Of a stretch of 64,000 nt of DNA, positions 45,067 to 56,124 are shown piece after piece; the stretch's first letter is position 1; each line of letters starts with the position of its first letter. Below the pieces are notes generated by a model that saw only the letters and a program-made list of their open reading frames with translations, was not told where the DNA came from and ran no database searches. The stretch spans positions 5,332,001-5,396,000 of the forward strand of contig NC_046679.1 of assembly GCF_009870125.1 (NCBI RefSeq), in the 5' to 3' direction. This stretch comes from Drosophila pseudoobscura (taxonomy: Eukaryota; Arthropoda; Insecta; Diptera; Drosophilidae). Position numbers and translations under genes: made by a program.

Positions 45067-47166
45067 TCATTCCATTCCCTCGGAAATGACCCTCAGCATG
45101 TTGCGCACCACAAAGTTGTTGCCGTTTACCGTGGCACTGTCGCCTGCCTTGCCAATCCGCACACTGGACCCAGCCAGGCCGTAGAACATCTTGGGGGCCA
45201 GATTCGGCTCGACAGCCTTGAACTCCCAGCCGACATGCTGGGCACAGAACTTGCACAAGATGATGTGCCACTGGTAGCCGGGGAACCAGCTAAACCTGGT
45301 GGACGGCTCACCGCTGTAGCCAATGGCATGGGATATCACCCGGTACACAGTGTTCGTCTCGTGTATATAGCCCCCTGGCAAGAGCAGAAGCCGAAATTAG
45401 AGTCAATTTTCAATGGAGTGGACGACGACACTCACCAGGATTGCAGTACTGTGTCTGCACGCCATGCTTGGACATGGCAAACAGATCTGAGCAGTAGGCA
45501 AGGCTGCTGTTGCAGTAGCGGCAATAGAAGAGCGTCTCCTCCTTTAGGATACCGCCGATGAGTTGCAGGCGCAGGTTCACCGAATCCGTAAGGAACATTT
45601 GGCTCATCATTTTCTCGGTCAGATGGAGATTGCGCACCAGCCAGAATGACATCTGTATGGGACACTTTGGCATTGTGTCGATCTTGTGTACCTCGAGCTT
45701 CTTGCGCGCCCGCTCCACAATATCCTCGTATGCGTACTCCTGGCAGACCTCGACCGGCCACGGTGTGCTGGAGATCTGATAGCGGAGATACTTGTCCCGC
45801 ATGGAGGGTATGTCCCGGAAGCGACTCATCGACCCCATGTCGATGCACTTCAGGGGCTCGGGCAGAAAGTACTCCGGTAGTATCTTCACCTTGCTGTGGC
45901 ACTTGTTGGTCGGATTACGTGCAATGTACTGGGGCAGGCTGAAACGACTCTTAAGGATTAGAAGCGAGTGCTGACATGGGCGCACTCACGACTCCGACAC
46001 TCACCCCTTGATGTCGCTGCAGTTAATGACAATGCGCTGGAGGGCCCGGGACTTGTAGAAGGTCAGGTGGCGTCCGTTGTCGCCCTTCTCATAGATCTGG
46101 CAGGTCACTCCATACAATTTTTTGCTATCCTCGGGTGGCTTCATCAAAGGAAAAGCGACGGCAAAAATCAGACCATCCAGTCCAGACATATCGTCGTCGA
46201 AGAGGCTGCCATCGATCATAAAGGGCAGCACCTCGCCGGGAAATAGGATGTACTGGTGCAAAAAGATAAGCATGTGGTGCGTGCTGCCCACCTCCTGGTA
46301 GTTCACGCCGGGCACTCGATTCAAATTCGGGCCAAAATACGAATGTTCTGCCGGCAGATTGGTGTCGAAATGCACTCCCTCCTCCATGTCGATATCTATG
46401 GGTGGCCTGGGTGGTGGAGGCGGCGGATGCTCCGGCAGTTCATCATCTTCAGCCTCCGGGCTAACTTCATCGCTGTTGCGACTCCGTCGCCTCTCCTGGC
46501 TGAATACCATACTGCGGACGCGCTGCAAGAAGTTGTCCCGGTTCAAAAGCGCAGCGATTCCTCCGTCCTGATTGCGAGCCTGCGACACCATCATGTCCAC
46601 GGCGAAACGCAAGCGATTTTGGGGTATCATCCAGCGTGGCATGGCCTCCACATCGGAGTCATCTGCGCGGATGTTGTCAATGTAATTGAGCATCAGACGA
46701 AGGCCATCCACTTACCCTCACTGTTTGGACTATCCAAGGACATGTCGCTGCCAGGGCGGTTGTAGCTGCCATCACTCTCGGTACCATCGTCCAGAACTAT
46801 GTCTTCCTCACTGGGTCTTTCACCTCCGGCATTGGCGGATCCCTCGCCATCTGCCGATGGGCCAGGAACTGGGAGCGTGCCCTCCTCCGCAACCTCGCCG
46901 GACGGTCCAAAGAAGCGTTCGATCATGGCCGCTTCCATTTCGGCCGTCTCCTCGAAGACATCTATGACCCTCTCTACTGCAACGGAATCATCATTCGGTT
47001 GCACTTCTGCCCCACTCGGCCCTGCCGCTGCCTCCCCCGCAGAGCCAGCAACCTCCTGCTCTTGTGCATTGATTTCTGCGCAGTAAAATGTTTATAAAGT
47101 GTGGCTGCAGTTTGCTGTTGAACTTCGTTTTAGTTGCGTCCTACCTGCTGTCTCTTCCTCATCCAT
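45067..47166 (-). CDS. ohgt: Ohgata, the fly cereblon: CRL4 substrate receptor
   Basis: Five exons, 47166-47145, 47075-46716, 46662-46005, 45938-45436 and 45374-45067, 616 residues. Cereblon bridges DDB1-Cul4 to substrates. An acidic, disordered N-terminal third ([18 protein letters not shown]; a Pro run near PPPPPPRPP) is followed by a LON-like domain ([20 protein letters not shown] to [13 protein letters not shown]) and the zinc-binding CULT domain ([21 protein letters not shown]). The tri-Trp pocket of human W380, W386 and W400 is present as W544, W550 and W564. Ile552 stands where human cereblon has Val388. It runs tail to tail with Fancl (224 bases between stops). The first coding exon holds only seven and a third codons. 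Confidence 0.93.
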
Positions 47167-47248
47167 TTAATCCGTTTGGGTGTGGGAGTTTTGAGTCTAG
47201 TTGTAATTGTAATTTTTATTTATTTACTTTTTATTTTGACAAAGGAAT

Positions 47249-47256
47249 TATCGATA
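47249..47256. promoter_or_regulatory. DRE (TATCGATA) in the ohgt promoter
   Basis: Perfect DREF site 83 bases upstream of the ohgt start codon; no TATA box is seen. Typical housekeeping promoter. Confidence 0.6.
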
Positions 47257-47948
47257 GTACGTGAAGACGACTCTGTTGACCAAGGCGGAACACGCTTAAA
47301 TTTTGAATTCAAATATTATGGGGATGCGTGAAATTCATTGTGTTTAAACTAGGATTAACCTCAAGCATATCTAAGGCACTCCAGTTAAATCAAGTATACA
47401 ATGATTAATCGAAACCATATAAAGTGAGCGAGAAAATTCTCTAGATAGAATTGAATTTTTGATACAAGAGGATACCTGAAAAATTAAATTCAGCTTTGGA
47501 GACGAATTTATCGTATGTTCTCATGCTATCGCTGTCCTTCAGACTAGATTGGTCTTGAAGTGTAGTGGAATCGACCATTATTGGTTTTATCACATCTATA
47601 GTTCCACAGTTTGCCAAACAGAGGTTTTCGAGTTGTTATATTAAATTTTTATTAAGTAAATGGGATCACATTGGATTTGTATTAGGGTCGTTTCTACAAC
47701 TTTATATGTTTCATAGAGAATCATTCAAATCTGCATCCGTTTTAGAGGTCCCCACAACAGCCCTATAGTATCAGCTGTTCGGATCCAACGACTTATTGTA
47801 TATATAAAAGATCGATGCCAAATTAGCGCCCACAAAAGTTGGATCTACAAAAGGGGAAAGTCGCGACTTGTTCTGCCTGCCGTTTGTTATCTTGTAAAGT
47901 CCGGCCCATCGACCTGTTTTACATAGCAATAAAAAATCTACGGAGAGA
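47257..47948. other. Intergenic, divergent region between ohgt and the DUF4789 gene
   Basis: AT-rich, about 700 bases, with no gene. A TATA-like TATATATAAAAG occurs near 47799, some 150 bases before the DUF4789 start codon, and could serve that gene. Confidence 0.45.
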
Positions 47949-48961
47949 ATGATCAAGACGAGACTGCTGCTGCTCTGCGCGCTATCGGCGTTCCTCATGG
48001 GCATCGAGGCGCAGATAGCCTTCGTGGAGGACGCGGACATTGATAAGAAGAAAGTTAACTTGGCGGTAAGCTGTCGAGAGAGACTAGACGACACGAGCTT
48101 TGTCCCTGCTCTGCTTTGATAAGGCAATACAAAAGTGCATAAGTGAAAGCTAATTTCGGGAATGCCGAAGTTCGTATACCCTGGGGCCGAAAAATATATA
48201 TTTCGAGTCTTGAAAGATGGCGCCAAGAACAGCAATTATGGAAAATCAAGTTTCTCCTGTAAAGACTGGTTTTTTTCTCCTTTCTGCTGTTGCCAACTAT
48301 AATACTCTCTGAAAGAAAGGGTACCAAACAGAGGAGCTTTATAATTATATTTATAGATAATCAATCATTACTCTCCCGCTCCCTCTTTGTACAGGGTCGA
48401 AAGCCGCTCTATTCGCCGGCGCGATGCCCGCGGTACCAGCTTCTATATCCAGGGGATCAGCAGCTCGATTGGGTCTGTGACTGTGCGCCAGGTGAGCATA
48501 TGGCAGGCGATCAGCATTTCCGAGCGATGACATAATATGCTCGGGTACTTCCCCTGTCTGCTCTGCTAGCCACGCTCTACTACCCGGAGACGGACGCCTG
48601 CTATCCCGCCTACAGGCAGGGCCCGTGCGAACAGGGCCAGATGCTGGTCCTCTACAAAGAGAAGATAATACCCGAGTGCGTGAGGAATCCCTGCAACACG
48701 GACGGCCATTTCATGATACGCGACACTTGCTACGAGTTCGGCAACACCAAGCACGAGGGCAATCCCTGTCCCTTCAAGGAGTACACCTATGTGCTGGGCG
48801 TAAATCCCATTAATCTGATGGTGGACTGCGTGAAGCTGTCGGTGCAGCTGGAGACGCGCATATCGCAGGACGAAGCGGCTGCTCCACCGGACTACCACAT
48901 TGAGCTGGCCGAGAAATGCTCCCGCGGCAGCCGACTCCTTGCCCAGGGACGATGCACATAG
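47949..48961 (+). CDS. Secreted cysteine-rich DUF4789 protein
   Basis: Exons 47949-48065, 48395-48491 and 48570-48961, 201 residues. A signal peptide (RLLLLCALSAFLMGIEA) and a short acidic stretch precede an arthropod DUF4789 module: SPARCPRYQLLYPGD, WVCDCAP, YYPETDACYPAYRQGPCEQG, IIPECVRNPC, IRDTCYEFG, NPCPFKEY. There are about twelve Cys after the signal peptide, fitting a disulphide-rich extracellular domain. Function is unknown in the family as far as I know. Intron 1 is 329 nt, long for this block. The gene ends 76 bases before the convergent mtTFB2 stop. The D. melanogaster counterpart may be CG12811, by order only. Confidence 0.8.
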
Positions 48962-49037
48962 GCAGTCGAGACGATTCGAATCAAATTCAAAAGAGATTTA
49001 AACTATAACAATAAGAATTCTTTATGTACAACAAAAT

Positions 49038-50586
49038 CTATGCAGCTTTCGCTTTCTTGGCGGTATCGGGTTTGACAGTGTCCTCCTCGATTAGTTCCTC
49101 CGGCCCAAGGTCGTCCTCCTCAGGCAGATTAACAACATCCTCAAGACTCTGCTCATCGTTGGCCGTCTCCAGCTTGAGCAGGGCATTCTCCATGGAGGCC
49201 AGGAAGGAGCTCTCCTGGTACTCCGGCCACTGGCGGAACTGTCTGAACAGTGTCAGCATCTGGCTGGGCCTGAGGTCTCCGAACTGCGTGTAGATGTTGA
49301 TGCCCGGAAAGTAGTCCCTGGTGCTCATCGTAGTGCTTTGTATGGTGTACTGTGGCAGCTTCAGCGGCGACTCATCGGGATATGTGGGCGAAATCGGCTC
49401 AGAGGCGTGCGGATTGATGATCAGTCTTGGCCCACAGCCGGGCACCCATTTTCTGCAAAAAGAGAATACATCAAATGATGGCGGTTCTGGCTGGTTGTAG
49501 AGCCTTCTACTCACTCGAGATTGGGTATTATACGATTCCGCCGGCTCACCATGTTCTGCTTGATGAAGAACCAGAGAGCTATTAGGTCCTGGGGCGAACA
49601 CAGCTCGTGGAGATTGCGTCTTGGCACAAATTTAACCAGATACAAGTACTCCGGATTGACGGACCGCACCTTGCCCAGCTTGCTGCTCTTTGTGAGCTTA
49701 TAATCGGCCTGCAGCGGCAGGAAATCCTCCCGCGGCACTTTGGCAATGAACCGATGCTCGAAGAGTATCTGGAAGAGCACCGTCGTGGAGCGGTAGATGA
49801 GGTACCCCACCTCATTGTCGCAGGTCAGGTGCTGCAGGAGCAATAAATTGTTCGATTACCACGAATCGGAATGTGGGCAGTGCTTGATTGTAGTTACTAT
49901 GTAAATGGGGGGAGGCATCGCTAGGATCATTTCGCAGCGGCCCAGGTTGTAAAGACTCGTCTGGAACACGAGCGAGTTGATGAGATGCTTGAAGAACGCA
50001 TACGATCCCACGGCGCCAAAGACCAGCATGTTGATATCTACACCCGAACAATCAATGGGTTAGTGGTTCCATTGCCCCGTTCATCTGTTGATTTCTCACC
50101 GTCTGTGAAGGGCCTCTGGGGCACGTCGTGCAGCAGCTCGGCCACCCGCACCCCATTGTCCATCTTGTCCATGAAGACCAGCTTCCACAGGTTGACCAGG
50201 TCGCCGTGGCGCACCTTCACCCGCTCCGGATACAATGTGTGCAGCTCATGCAGGCGGGGCATGAAGTATTCCATGCTCTCGAGCAGAATAATCTTGCGGA
50301 ACTGCGTCTCCCGGTCGAGCAGGTGCCGGGTGAAGTGACCAGCTCCGGGATTCAGCTCCAGGACTGTGTCGCAGCTGGTCTGCTGCAGGTGCGGTTCCAG
50401 GTACTGGCCAATCCTCTGCGCCGTCTTTGCATTGGCCACATACATGTGCGTAGGTGTTTTCTGCTTTTTGCTGAGCAGCTTCTCGGGGTACTCGCCGCTG
50501 TACCGGGCCACCAACTCCCGCTTGGCCTTGCTGCTGAAGCAGGCGGCGCTTCTGCCGAGCCTCCAGCCAGATCGCAGTGGCAGCAT
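49038..50586 (-). CDS. mtTFB2: Mitochondrial transcription factor B2 (rRNA dimethyltransferase-like)
   Basis: Exons 50586-50100, 50037-49898, 49831-49515 and 49452-49038, 452 residues, the length I recall for the fly protein. It melts mitochondrial promoters with the mitochondrial RNA polymerase and TFAM. The N-terminus is a mitochondrial presequence (basic, Arg/Ser-rich: RSGWRLGRSAACFSSKAKR). A class I SAM-methyltransferase fold of the KsgA/Dim1 type follows, with motif I VLELNPGAGHFTRHL and the acidic ILLESMEYF. The C-terminal region (WPEYQESSF) ends in an acidic and Lys/Ala tail. The ATG at 50586 is the start; upstream in-frame sequence has no ATG. Head to head with the NDUFAF4-like gene. 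Confidence 0.92.
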
Positions 50587-50881
50587 GGCGGGTACCAATT
50601 TAATAAACAAAATCTAAAGTTTAAAAGCCGACCCCCGTTTGTTTACAAAAGCAACAGTTGGATCAGTGGCGTTTTGCAACACTCAATCATTAACAGCTGT
50701 GTAATAGAAATTGATGTGAAAACATCCATGTAGCGATACTTATCGAATAGAGGAGGCCAATCATCGGCTAGTTGCTACAAAACTTGTTGTTGTTTTTGGT
50801 TATGTTTACGGGCAGAATTTTCTTTTCATCGAATTTTGGAATATATTGTGAATCTTTAATTAAAACATAAGTGTTCCGGCC
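50587..50881. promoter_or_regulatory. Bidirectional promoter between mtTFB2 and the NDUFAF4-like gene
   Basis: Only 295 bases separate the two start codons. It has a DRE-like CTTATCGAATAG near 50740 and no TATA box. Two mitochondrial genes (transcription and complex I assembly) thus share one regulatory region. Confidence 0.65.
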
Positions 50882-51683
50882 ATGGGACAGGTAGCTTCGA
50901 TGATTGCCCGCCGGGCGAATCGCTTCAATGCCGAGAATCGCGCCCATCGCATTATTGAGCGCGAGAAACCCACACCGGCGCCCAAATTCGATTCCAATCT
51001 TAGGGACATGGAACGCACCCTAGAATGTAATCTATTCGGAGAATAGTCGGGGATGTTTGGACTTTGTTTAATCTCGATTTTTGCTTCCAGTGGATCCCAA
51101 GTTCGTGGACAAACTCAACCTAAAGGACTCCACTTTGGACACGCGACTAAAAGACGTTTATGTAACGTCACAGGATCGTTTTGTGGGTTAAAGAAAACGC
51201 TAAACAGATCGATAAATACTCATAATATGCTCCCCTAGATTGCACGGGTGCAGGAACGTCAGGCGGCGGAGTCGGCAGCGGACACTGCAGAGCAGCGACC
51301 TCTTCCATTAGAGCGCCAAACTCCGGATGACTATGAGTACGGCTACAAGGAGCCCAATCGCGTCCTGACCGGCCATTGCTCCCTGCGGCAGGCCCTCAAG
51401 TTCATCAACGACCATCAGATCGAGCCGGAGTTGTGGCCAGCCAAGAAAATAGCCGACGAGTACAAGCTGAAGGAGACGAATGTTGGTAAGAATGGACGGA
51501 TCCCCGCCTGCAGAACCCGCTTTCATCCTTTTCTTCTTACTTGCAGAGAACATACTCCATTACTTTAAGACGTTCAATGTGTACATACCCGACCAGAAGT
51601 ACAAGGACACATTGCTGACGCAGGCCAAGCAGAAGATCAATCTGCTCAAGGAGAAGACCAGCGTGCCGGACAGTAGTTCATAG
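50882..51683 (+). CDS. NDUFAF4-like mitochondrial complex I assembly factor
   Basis: Exons 50882-51026, 51091-51182, 51239-51485 and 51547-51683, 206 residues. NDUFAF4 (C6orf66/HRPAP20) works with NDUFAF3 in early assembly of the complex I Q-module at the inner mitochondrial membrane. It starts MGQVASMIARR with Gly2 and Ser6, an N-myristoylation-type start as in human NDUFAF4. Then come RFNAENRAHRIIEREKPTPAP, LKDVYVTSQDR, SLRQALKFINDHQIEPELW, AKKIADEYKL and ILHYFKTFNVYIP, aligning with human NLENRAEREISKMKP, LKDVYVDSKDP, VEALTLLNNHKLFPETW and LLKYFVTFEV. A low-complexity ERQAAESAADTAEQR insertion is specific here. It is tail to tail with CG3909, 60 bases apart. Confidence 0.88.
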
Positions 51684-51730
51684 TTAGCCTCTACCACAAA
51701 ATAGAACCCAATTGTTGTTTAATCCTACGA

Positions 51731-51737
51731 TTTATTG
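51731..51737 (-). terminator. Polyadenylation signal of CG3909 right after its stop
   Basis: CAATAAA on the minus strand begins 7 bases after the stop codon, so cleavage would fall about 15-30 bases on, inside the 3' UTR of the convergent NDUFAF4-like gene. Confidence 0.6.
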
Positions 51738-51743
51738 AAGAAA

Positions 51744-52966
51744 TCAGACCATGGCGTTCGGTGGGCATTCGTAAACGTTGAGCGACCTGTCCTCCGAAGC
51801 GGAAATCACCTTGTCGTTGCCGGGGCTGTAGCGCACGCTCCACACCTGATCGCTGTGCTCGTTGAATGTGTGCAGGCACTTGCGCTCCGAGGAGTCCCAG
51901 ATTTTCACAGACCGATCGCTGGAGGAGCTGGCAAACCGCTTGCCATCATCGGAGAAGGAGACGCACAACACCCAGGAGGCATGGCCCGACAGCGTGCCCA
52001 CCACATCAGAGTGCGCACTGCAAAGGGAAGGGGGGTTACAAAAGGCGCTTCAGTTGTTTCGGTGGCTGCCACTTACACATCGTAGAGCTTCATGTGTCCA
52101 TCGTCGGAGCCGGTTAGCAGCATCTGCGAGTTCGGGGAGAAGCACAAACTGCGCACGGGCATGGCATGGCCCTCCAGGGTCTGAGCCACTTTGCCAGCGG
52201 CCACATCAAAGATGGTGATGATGCCATCAATGGCTCCGCTGGCTATGTATTTGCCATCTGGACTCTGCAATGCAAAATGGAATGTGTAATGGAGCAGTCT
52301 ACGGCCTGGAGGTTGGTCGTCGTACATATGCAATGCTCAAAGTGTATTTGCCATTCTGGGCATCCAGCACCTGCTCCGCCTTGCCCGTCTCCACACTGTA
52401 CATGGATATCTTGCCATCGTTCAGACCAGATATCACGTACTTGTCGCACGGTGAGAAGCCCACTGTCCACAGATCCACTGGCCCGAAGGTCAGCAAATGT
52501 TTCTTGTCCCCAGTCCTGGCATCCCACAAACACATCGTGGAGTCCAGGGAGCTGCTGGCAATTGCTTTAAAAGAATAACATGAATTTAGATCGTTAAAAT
52601 ATATATTCAAGACTCACTTTGACCATCGGAGCTGACGGCAACGGAGACGACGCCCAGGGCATGCCCCTTCAGGGAATGGCGGAGCTTCAGTGTGTTATCC
52701 TCGCGTATGTCCCACACTTTTACCAGATCGTCGAGACCACCCGTAACGATGAACTCTTTCGGCTTGGGCTCCTTTTTGTCAAAGTCAAAGGGATTCTCCT
52801 CTTCCGGCTCCGTGGCGGCATCGTCTTTTGCAGCCGGCAATGGATCGCTGCCCCATGTGCAGCTCCACAGCGAATTATCATGCGCATTTTCCTCTCTGTG
52901 CAGTAGCGAGAACTAAAAATGATTGTTTAGTCGATCATTTGGCAATAGCAGGACCGGACTCACCAT
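51744..52966 (-). CDS. CG3909: WDR61/SKI8 homologue, seven-bladed WD40 protein
   Basis: Exons 52966-52964, 52912-52618, 52564-52326, 52264-52077 and 52017-51744, 332 residues. WDR61 is shared by the SKI complex (cytoplasmic 3' to 5' mRNA decay with the exosome) and the Paf1 transcription-elongation complex. WD repeats run the whole length: [66 protein letters not shown]. The segment [18 protein letters not shown] is nearly the human sequence, which fixes the exon 3-4 junction. The first coding exon is the ATG alone, followed at once by GTGAGT. An acidic insert ([19 protein letters not shown]) in blade 1 is longer than in human WDR61. Confidence 0.93.
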
Positions 52967-53034
52967 TGTAAACAAAAACTTAAGAAAAAGAAAATTTATT
53001 TCGCAAAATGGTCGATAACAAACAGTACGATAGC

Positions 53035-53102
53035 TATCGATGACGGCAAAATAATTTAATTATCGAAAATTAATGAAAAGTATCGAAGAGAAACTATCGA
53101 TA
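53035..53102. promoter_or_regulatory. DRE cluster upstream of CG3909
   Basis: TATCGAT at 53035-53041 and a perfect TATCGATA at 53095-53102, with two further TATCGAA near 53061 and 53081. DREF and BEAF-32 sites of this density mark housekeeping promoters and domain borders. Confidence 0.6.
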
Positions 53103-53154
53103 GTGGTGGAACATTTTCGATAACTATTTTACGTTAGACACATGAGCCCAGAAA

Positions 53155-54950
53155 TGAGCAACACTCGGTGTATTTTTCAAATGAGACCGTATATTTCGGT
53201 GCTGTTTTGAGGGTCATACTGTAGAAATACTGGTTTTCGCCGCGATCCCATGTGGTGTTTTTTAGTGCTAAATGGTATTTTTGCAAATTTCATCAATCTA
53301 TTAATTTAATTTTCAATGTTATATAGAAATCCAATAAATGCAAGTATTTCGAATAGGCCAATCATGTATAGAATTGATTTATCAATCGTACAAAATTGAG
53401 TGGGCATGGCTAAATGTTCCATAAAGATAATATTATTCAACGGAACAAAGAATTGGTTGTTTTTTGAATCGAATTTGAATTCGCCGCAGTTCGCTTTAGC
53501 AACAATGAGTCCCATTCCATACAGAAACATGTTGCTAACATACCCTGGGGGAAATGGATGTTATAGAATTGCGGAAAAAGGGTGTACAAAGGCAAATACA
53601 AGCGTTATGTCTTCAAATTCCAGCGACATTGCAACTGTTTTTTTGTTGAACTATTTTGCTTAAACCTTGTTTTGTCAAAATACAATAAAAGCAAGGACTA
53701 AAAACTGGCCAATTAAGTAGAAAATTGATCCATTAATCGAATAAAATTATGTGGGCATAGATAAAGGCCCGGTTGACAACATTTAAATCCTTGTCCCTCA
53801 TATTCAAAAAAGTTCGATTTGGCGCGCAAAACTCGGTATATTTTTCAAATGAGACCGTATATTTCGGTGCTGTCCTGAGGGTCATACTGTAGAAATACTG
53901 GTTTTCGCCGCGATCCCATGTGGTGTTTTTTAGTGCTAAATGGTATTTTTGTCATTTATTAATTGAATTTTCAATGTTATATAAAAATCCAATAAATGCA
54001 ACTATTTCGAATAGACCAATCATGTATAGATTTGATTCATCAATCGTATAAAATTGAGGGGGCATGGCTAAATGTTCCATATAGATAGTATTATTCAACG
54101 GAACAAAGAATTGGTCGTTTTTTGAATCGAATTTGAATTCGCCGCAGTTCGCCGCAATTTCGCTTTAGCAACAATGAGTCTCGTTCCATACACAATGTTG
54201 CACATTCCATACACACTGTTGCAGCAACATTTACTTGAAAACCGTATTTTAGTCAAAATAAAATTCATTAAGGTAATTAAAAGAAGCAATCTTGTAAAAA
54301 AAGCATTTATCTATGGGATAAAGCTAAGTGGGCATCTATAGATTGAAATATAGGCAATATCCGATTCGCCGCAGTTTCGCTATTGCAACAATGAGTCTCA
54401 TTCCATACACAAACATGTTGCTAATTCGATGCACACATACCCTGGGGGAAATGGATGTTATAGAATTCTGAATACGTTTGTCTTCCAAGGCTCAGTAGGT
54501 ATCAGGATCGACATTAATATATACAAGATACTAATAATGTACTTGAATATGTTTAAAGAATATCAATTTGAGAAAAGGTCTTAATAAATTACGTTTTATC
54601 TTCATATAAAATTAGCGAAATAGGGTGTAAAAAGGTCTATACACGCATCATTCTTCAAATACCAGCAACATTGCAACTGATTTTTTGTTGAACTATTATG
54701 TTTAAACCTTGTTTTACAATAAATACAATAAAAGCAAGGATTAAAAACTAACCAATTGTGTAGAAAATTGATGCATTAATTGGATAAATTTATGTGGGTA
54801 TGGCTAAATGTTCTATTTAGCTGGTAATATTCAACGGAACAAAGAATATGAGGAATATGTAAAAAGAACTTGAATTCGTCAGTATATTTACGGTATATTT
54901 TGAAAATGAGGCGGTATATTTCGGTATATTTCTGATGGTCGATAACGATG
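53155..54950. repeat. Threefold tandem repeat carrying core-promoter motifs
   Basis: Copy 1 is about 53155-53830, copy 2 about 53831-54345 (shortened), and copy 3 about 54346-54950 (rearranged). Shared landmarks are AAATGAGACCGTATATTTCG, GGTTTTCGCCGCGATCCCAT, CAACGGAACAAAGAAT, GAATTCGCCGCAGTT, CCTGGGGGAAATGGATGTTA and TAAACCTTGTTTT. Copies 1 and 2 start with the pair GTATWTTT...GTATATTTCGG, and the same pair closes copy 3 at the real promoter. No transposon ends or coding frame were found. Confidence 0.75.
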
Positions 54951-54980
54951 ACGGTTAACGATAAGTCCGCGGTCACACAG
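54891..54980 (+). promoter_or_regulatory. Core promoter with motif 6 and motif 1
   Basis: CGGTATATTT occurs at 54891 and 54922, with GCGGTATATT at 54911 (Ohler motif 6), then TCGATAACGAT, and GGTCACACAG at 54971 (motif 1, bound by M1BP). There is no TATA box. Orientation and order point to a plus-strand start near 54980-55000. Confidence 0.6.
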
Positions 54981-54984
54981 AATA

Positions 54985-55874
54985 TTTTTGCGCCCCCGGT
55001 AAACAACGTGAAATTTACGTCGAATTTTGCTCGGAAAAATATCAAAACAAGTGCAAGTGAGTAGTGCAGCGCTCTGCAGAAGTGTATAAATGCAATCTGA
55101 ATTGAATGCAAGTGTCGTTATATAATGCGAGTGCTAAATAAAAACGCACCCAAGGTGTCATTCTTTATAAAGGAACAGTACGGACGCTGTCGCCGATTCC
55201 GACGATTTTGATGACCAACTACGAAAAACGGACCAACGCGTGTTCTTTATTTTAGTTGATTTTTTTCGTTCGTATTTTGTCTGTGTCCGGGAGCCGCGTG
55301 TCTGGAATATATTAATAACATTTATATAGTGAAACTTTAAATGTGTGTGTGAGAGTGTGGTGGGGGGCGGTCTGCGTGTATGTGCAGCAGCAGCAGCAGC
55401 TGAAGAATATTTTATCATTCATATCTGCGTCAAAAAGCGAAAAGAAAACTAAATGTAATTCCTTTTAATGCCAGGATTTGCCTGCTCTCTCTCTCTGCGG
55501 CTGCACACGCACTTTCCATTATAATAATAATAAATACAAGAATTCGCCTCGCCGCACTTTCTTCCATGTGTTTTTATGTGTTTGTTTTATTGATTCCCGT
55601 TCGCATCCATCTCTCCGTTCGCGTTTCGTCCCCCCCACAAATCCCGTTTAACTGTTCTCGCTCTCTGCCTCTCCCTCGCTCTCTCTCTCTTGATTCGGTT
55701 CGGTGTAAACAAGTTTATCTTTAATTTTGTCTCATCTTCATCTTCTCTTCTTGTTTTTGTTGTGGTTCTTCCACGCGACTGCTGTTTTTTTTCTCCAACA
55801 AATTTTAATTTGCAAATCGCTTTCAAAATAAATCAAACACAACAGTTTTTTAGCTGAATTTGTTAATCATAAAG
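54985..55874 (+). other. Predicted non-coding first exon of a large plus-strand gene
   Basis: Follows the motif 1 promoter and ends at a strong donor, CATAAAG|GTGAGTGAAAT. It contains several short frames, a CAG run at 55387-55401 and CT tracts, typical of a long Drosophila 5' leader. The exact start and any internal splicing cannot be fixed from sequence alone. Confidence 0.45.
55387..55401. repeat. CAG trinucleotide run
   Basis: Five CAG units in the predicted leader exon. Confidence 0.8.
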
Positions 55875-56124
55875 GTGAGTGAAATCCGATGATAAATATT
55901 TTTGTAGTGTATATATATTTAGCAGATTTGCATAATATGGTTTTATGTAATCAAATGTGAGTTTTATGCAAAAATCTTGTTCATATTATAAGCCCCCCAC
56001 GCTTAAAATACTGACTAGATAGGTGGTTCCATACAATACAAAATTGTGTATGTACAAAATTCCCCTTTTGTGCCATTGAATGTTAACAGTCGATTGTAGA
56101 AGGATTTCTAGAGTTGAAGAGAAT

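Noticed and set aside
50587-50610. An earlier start of mtTFB2 at 50610
   Set aside because: The codon there is TTG. The first ATG in frame, at 50584-50586, gives the expected length of 452.
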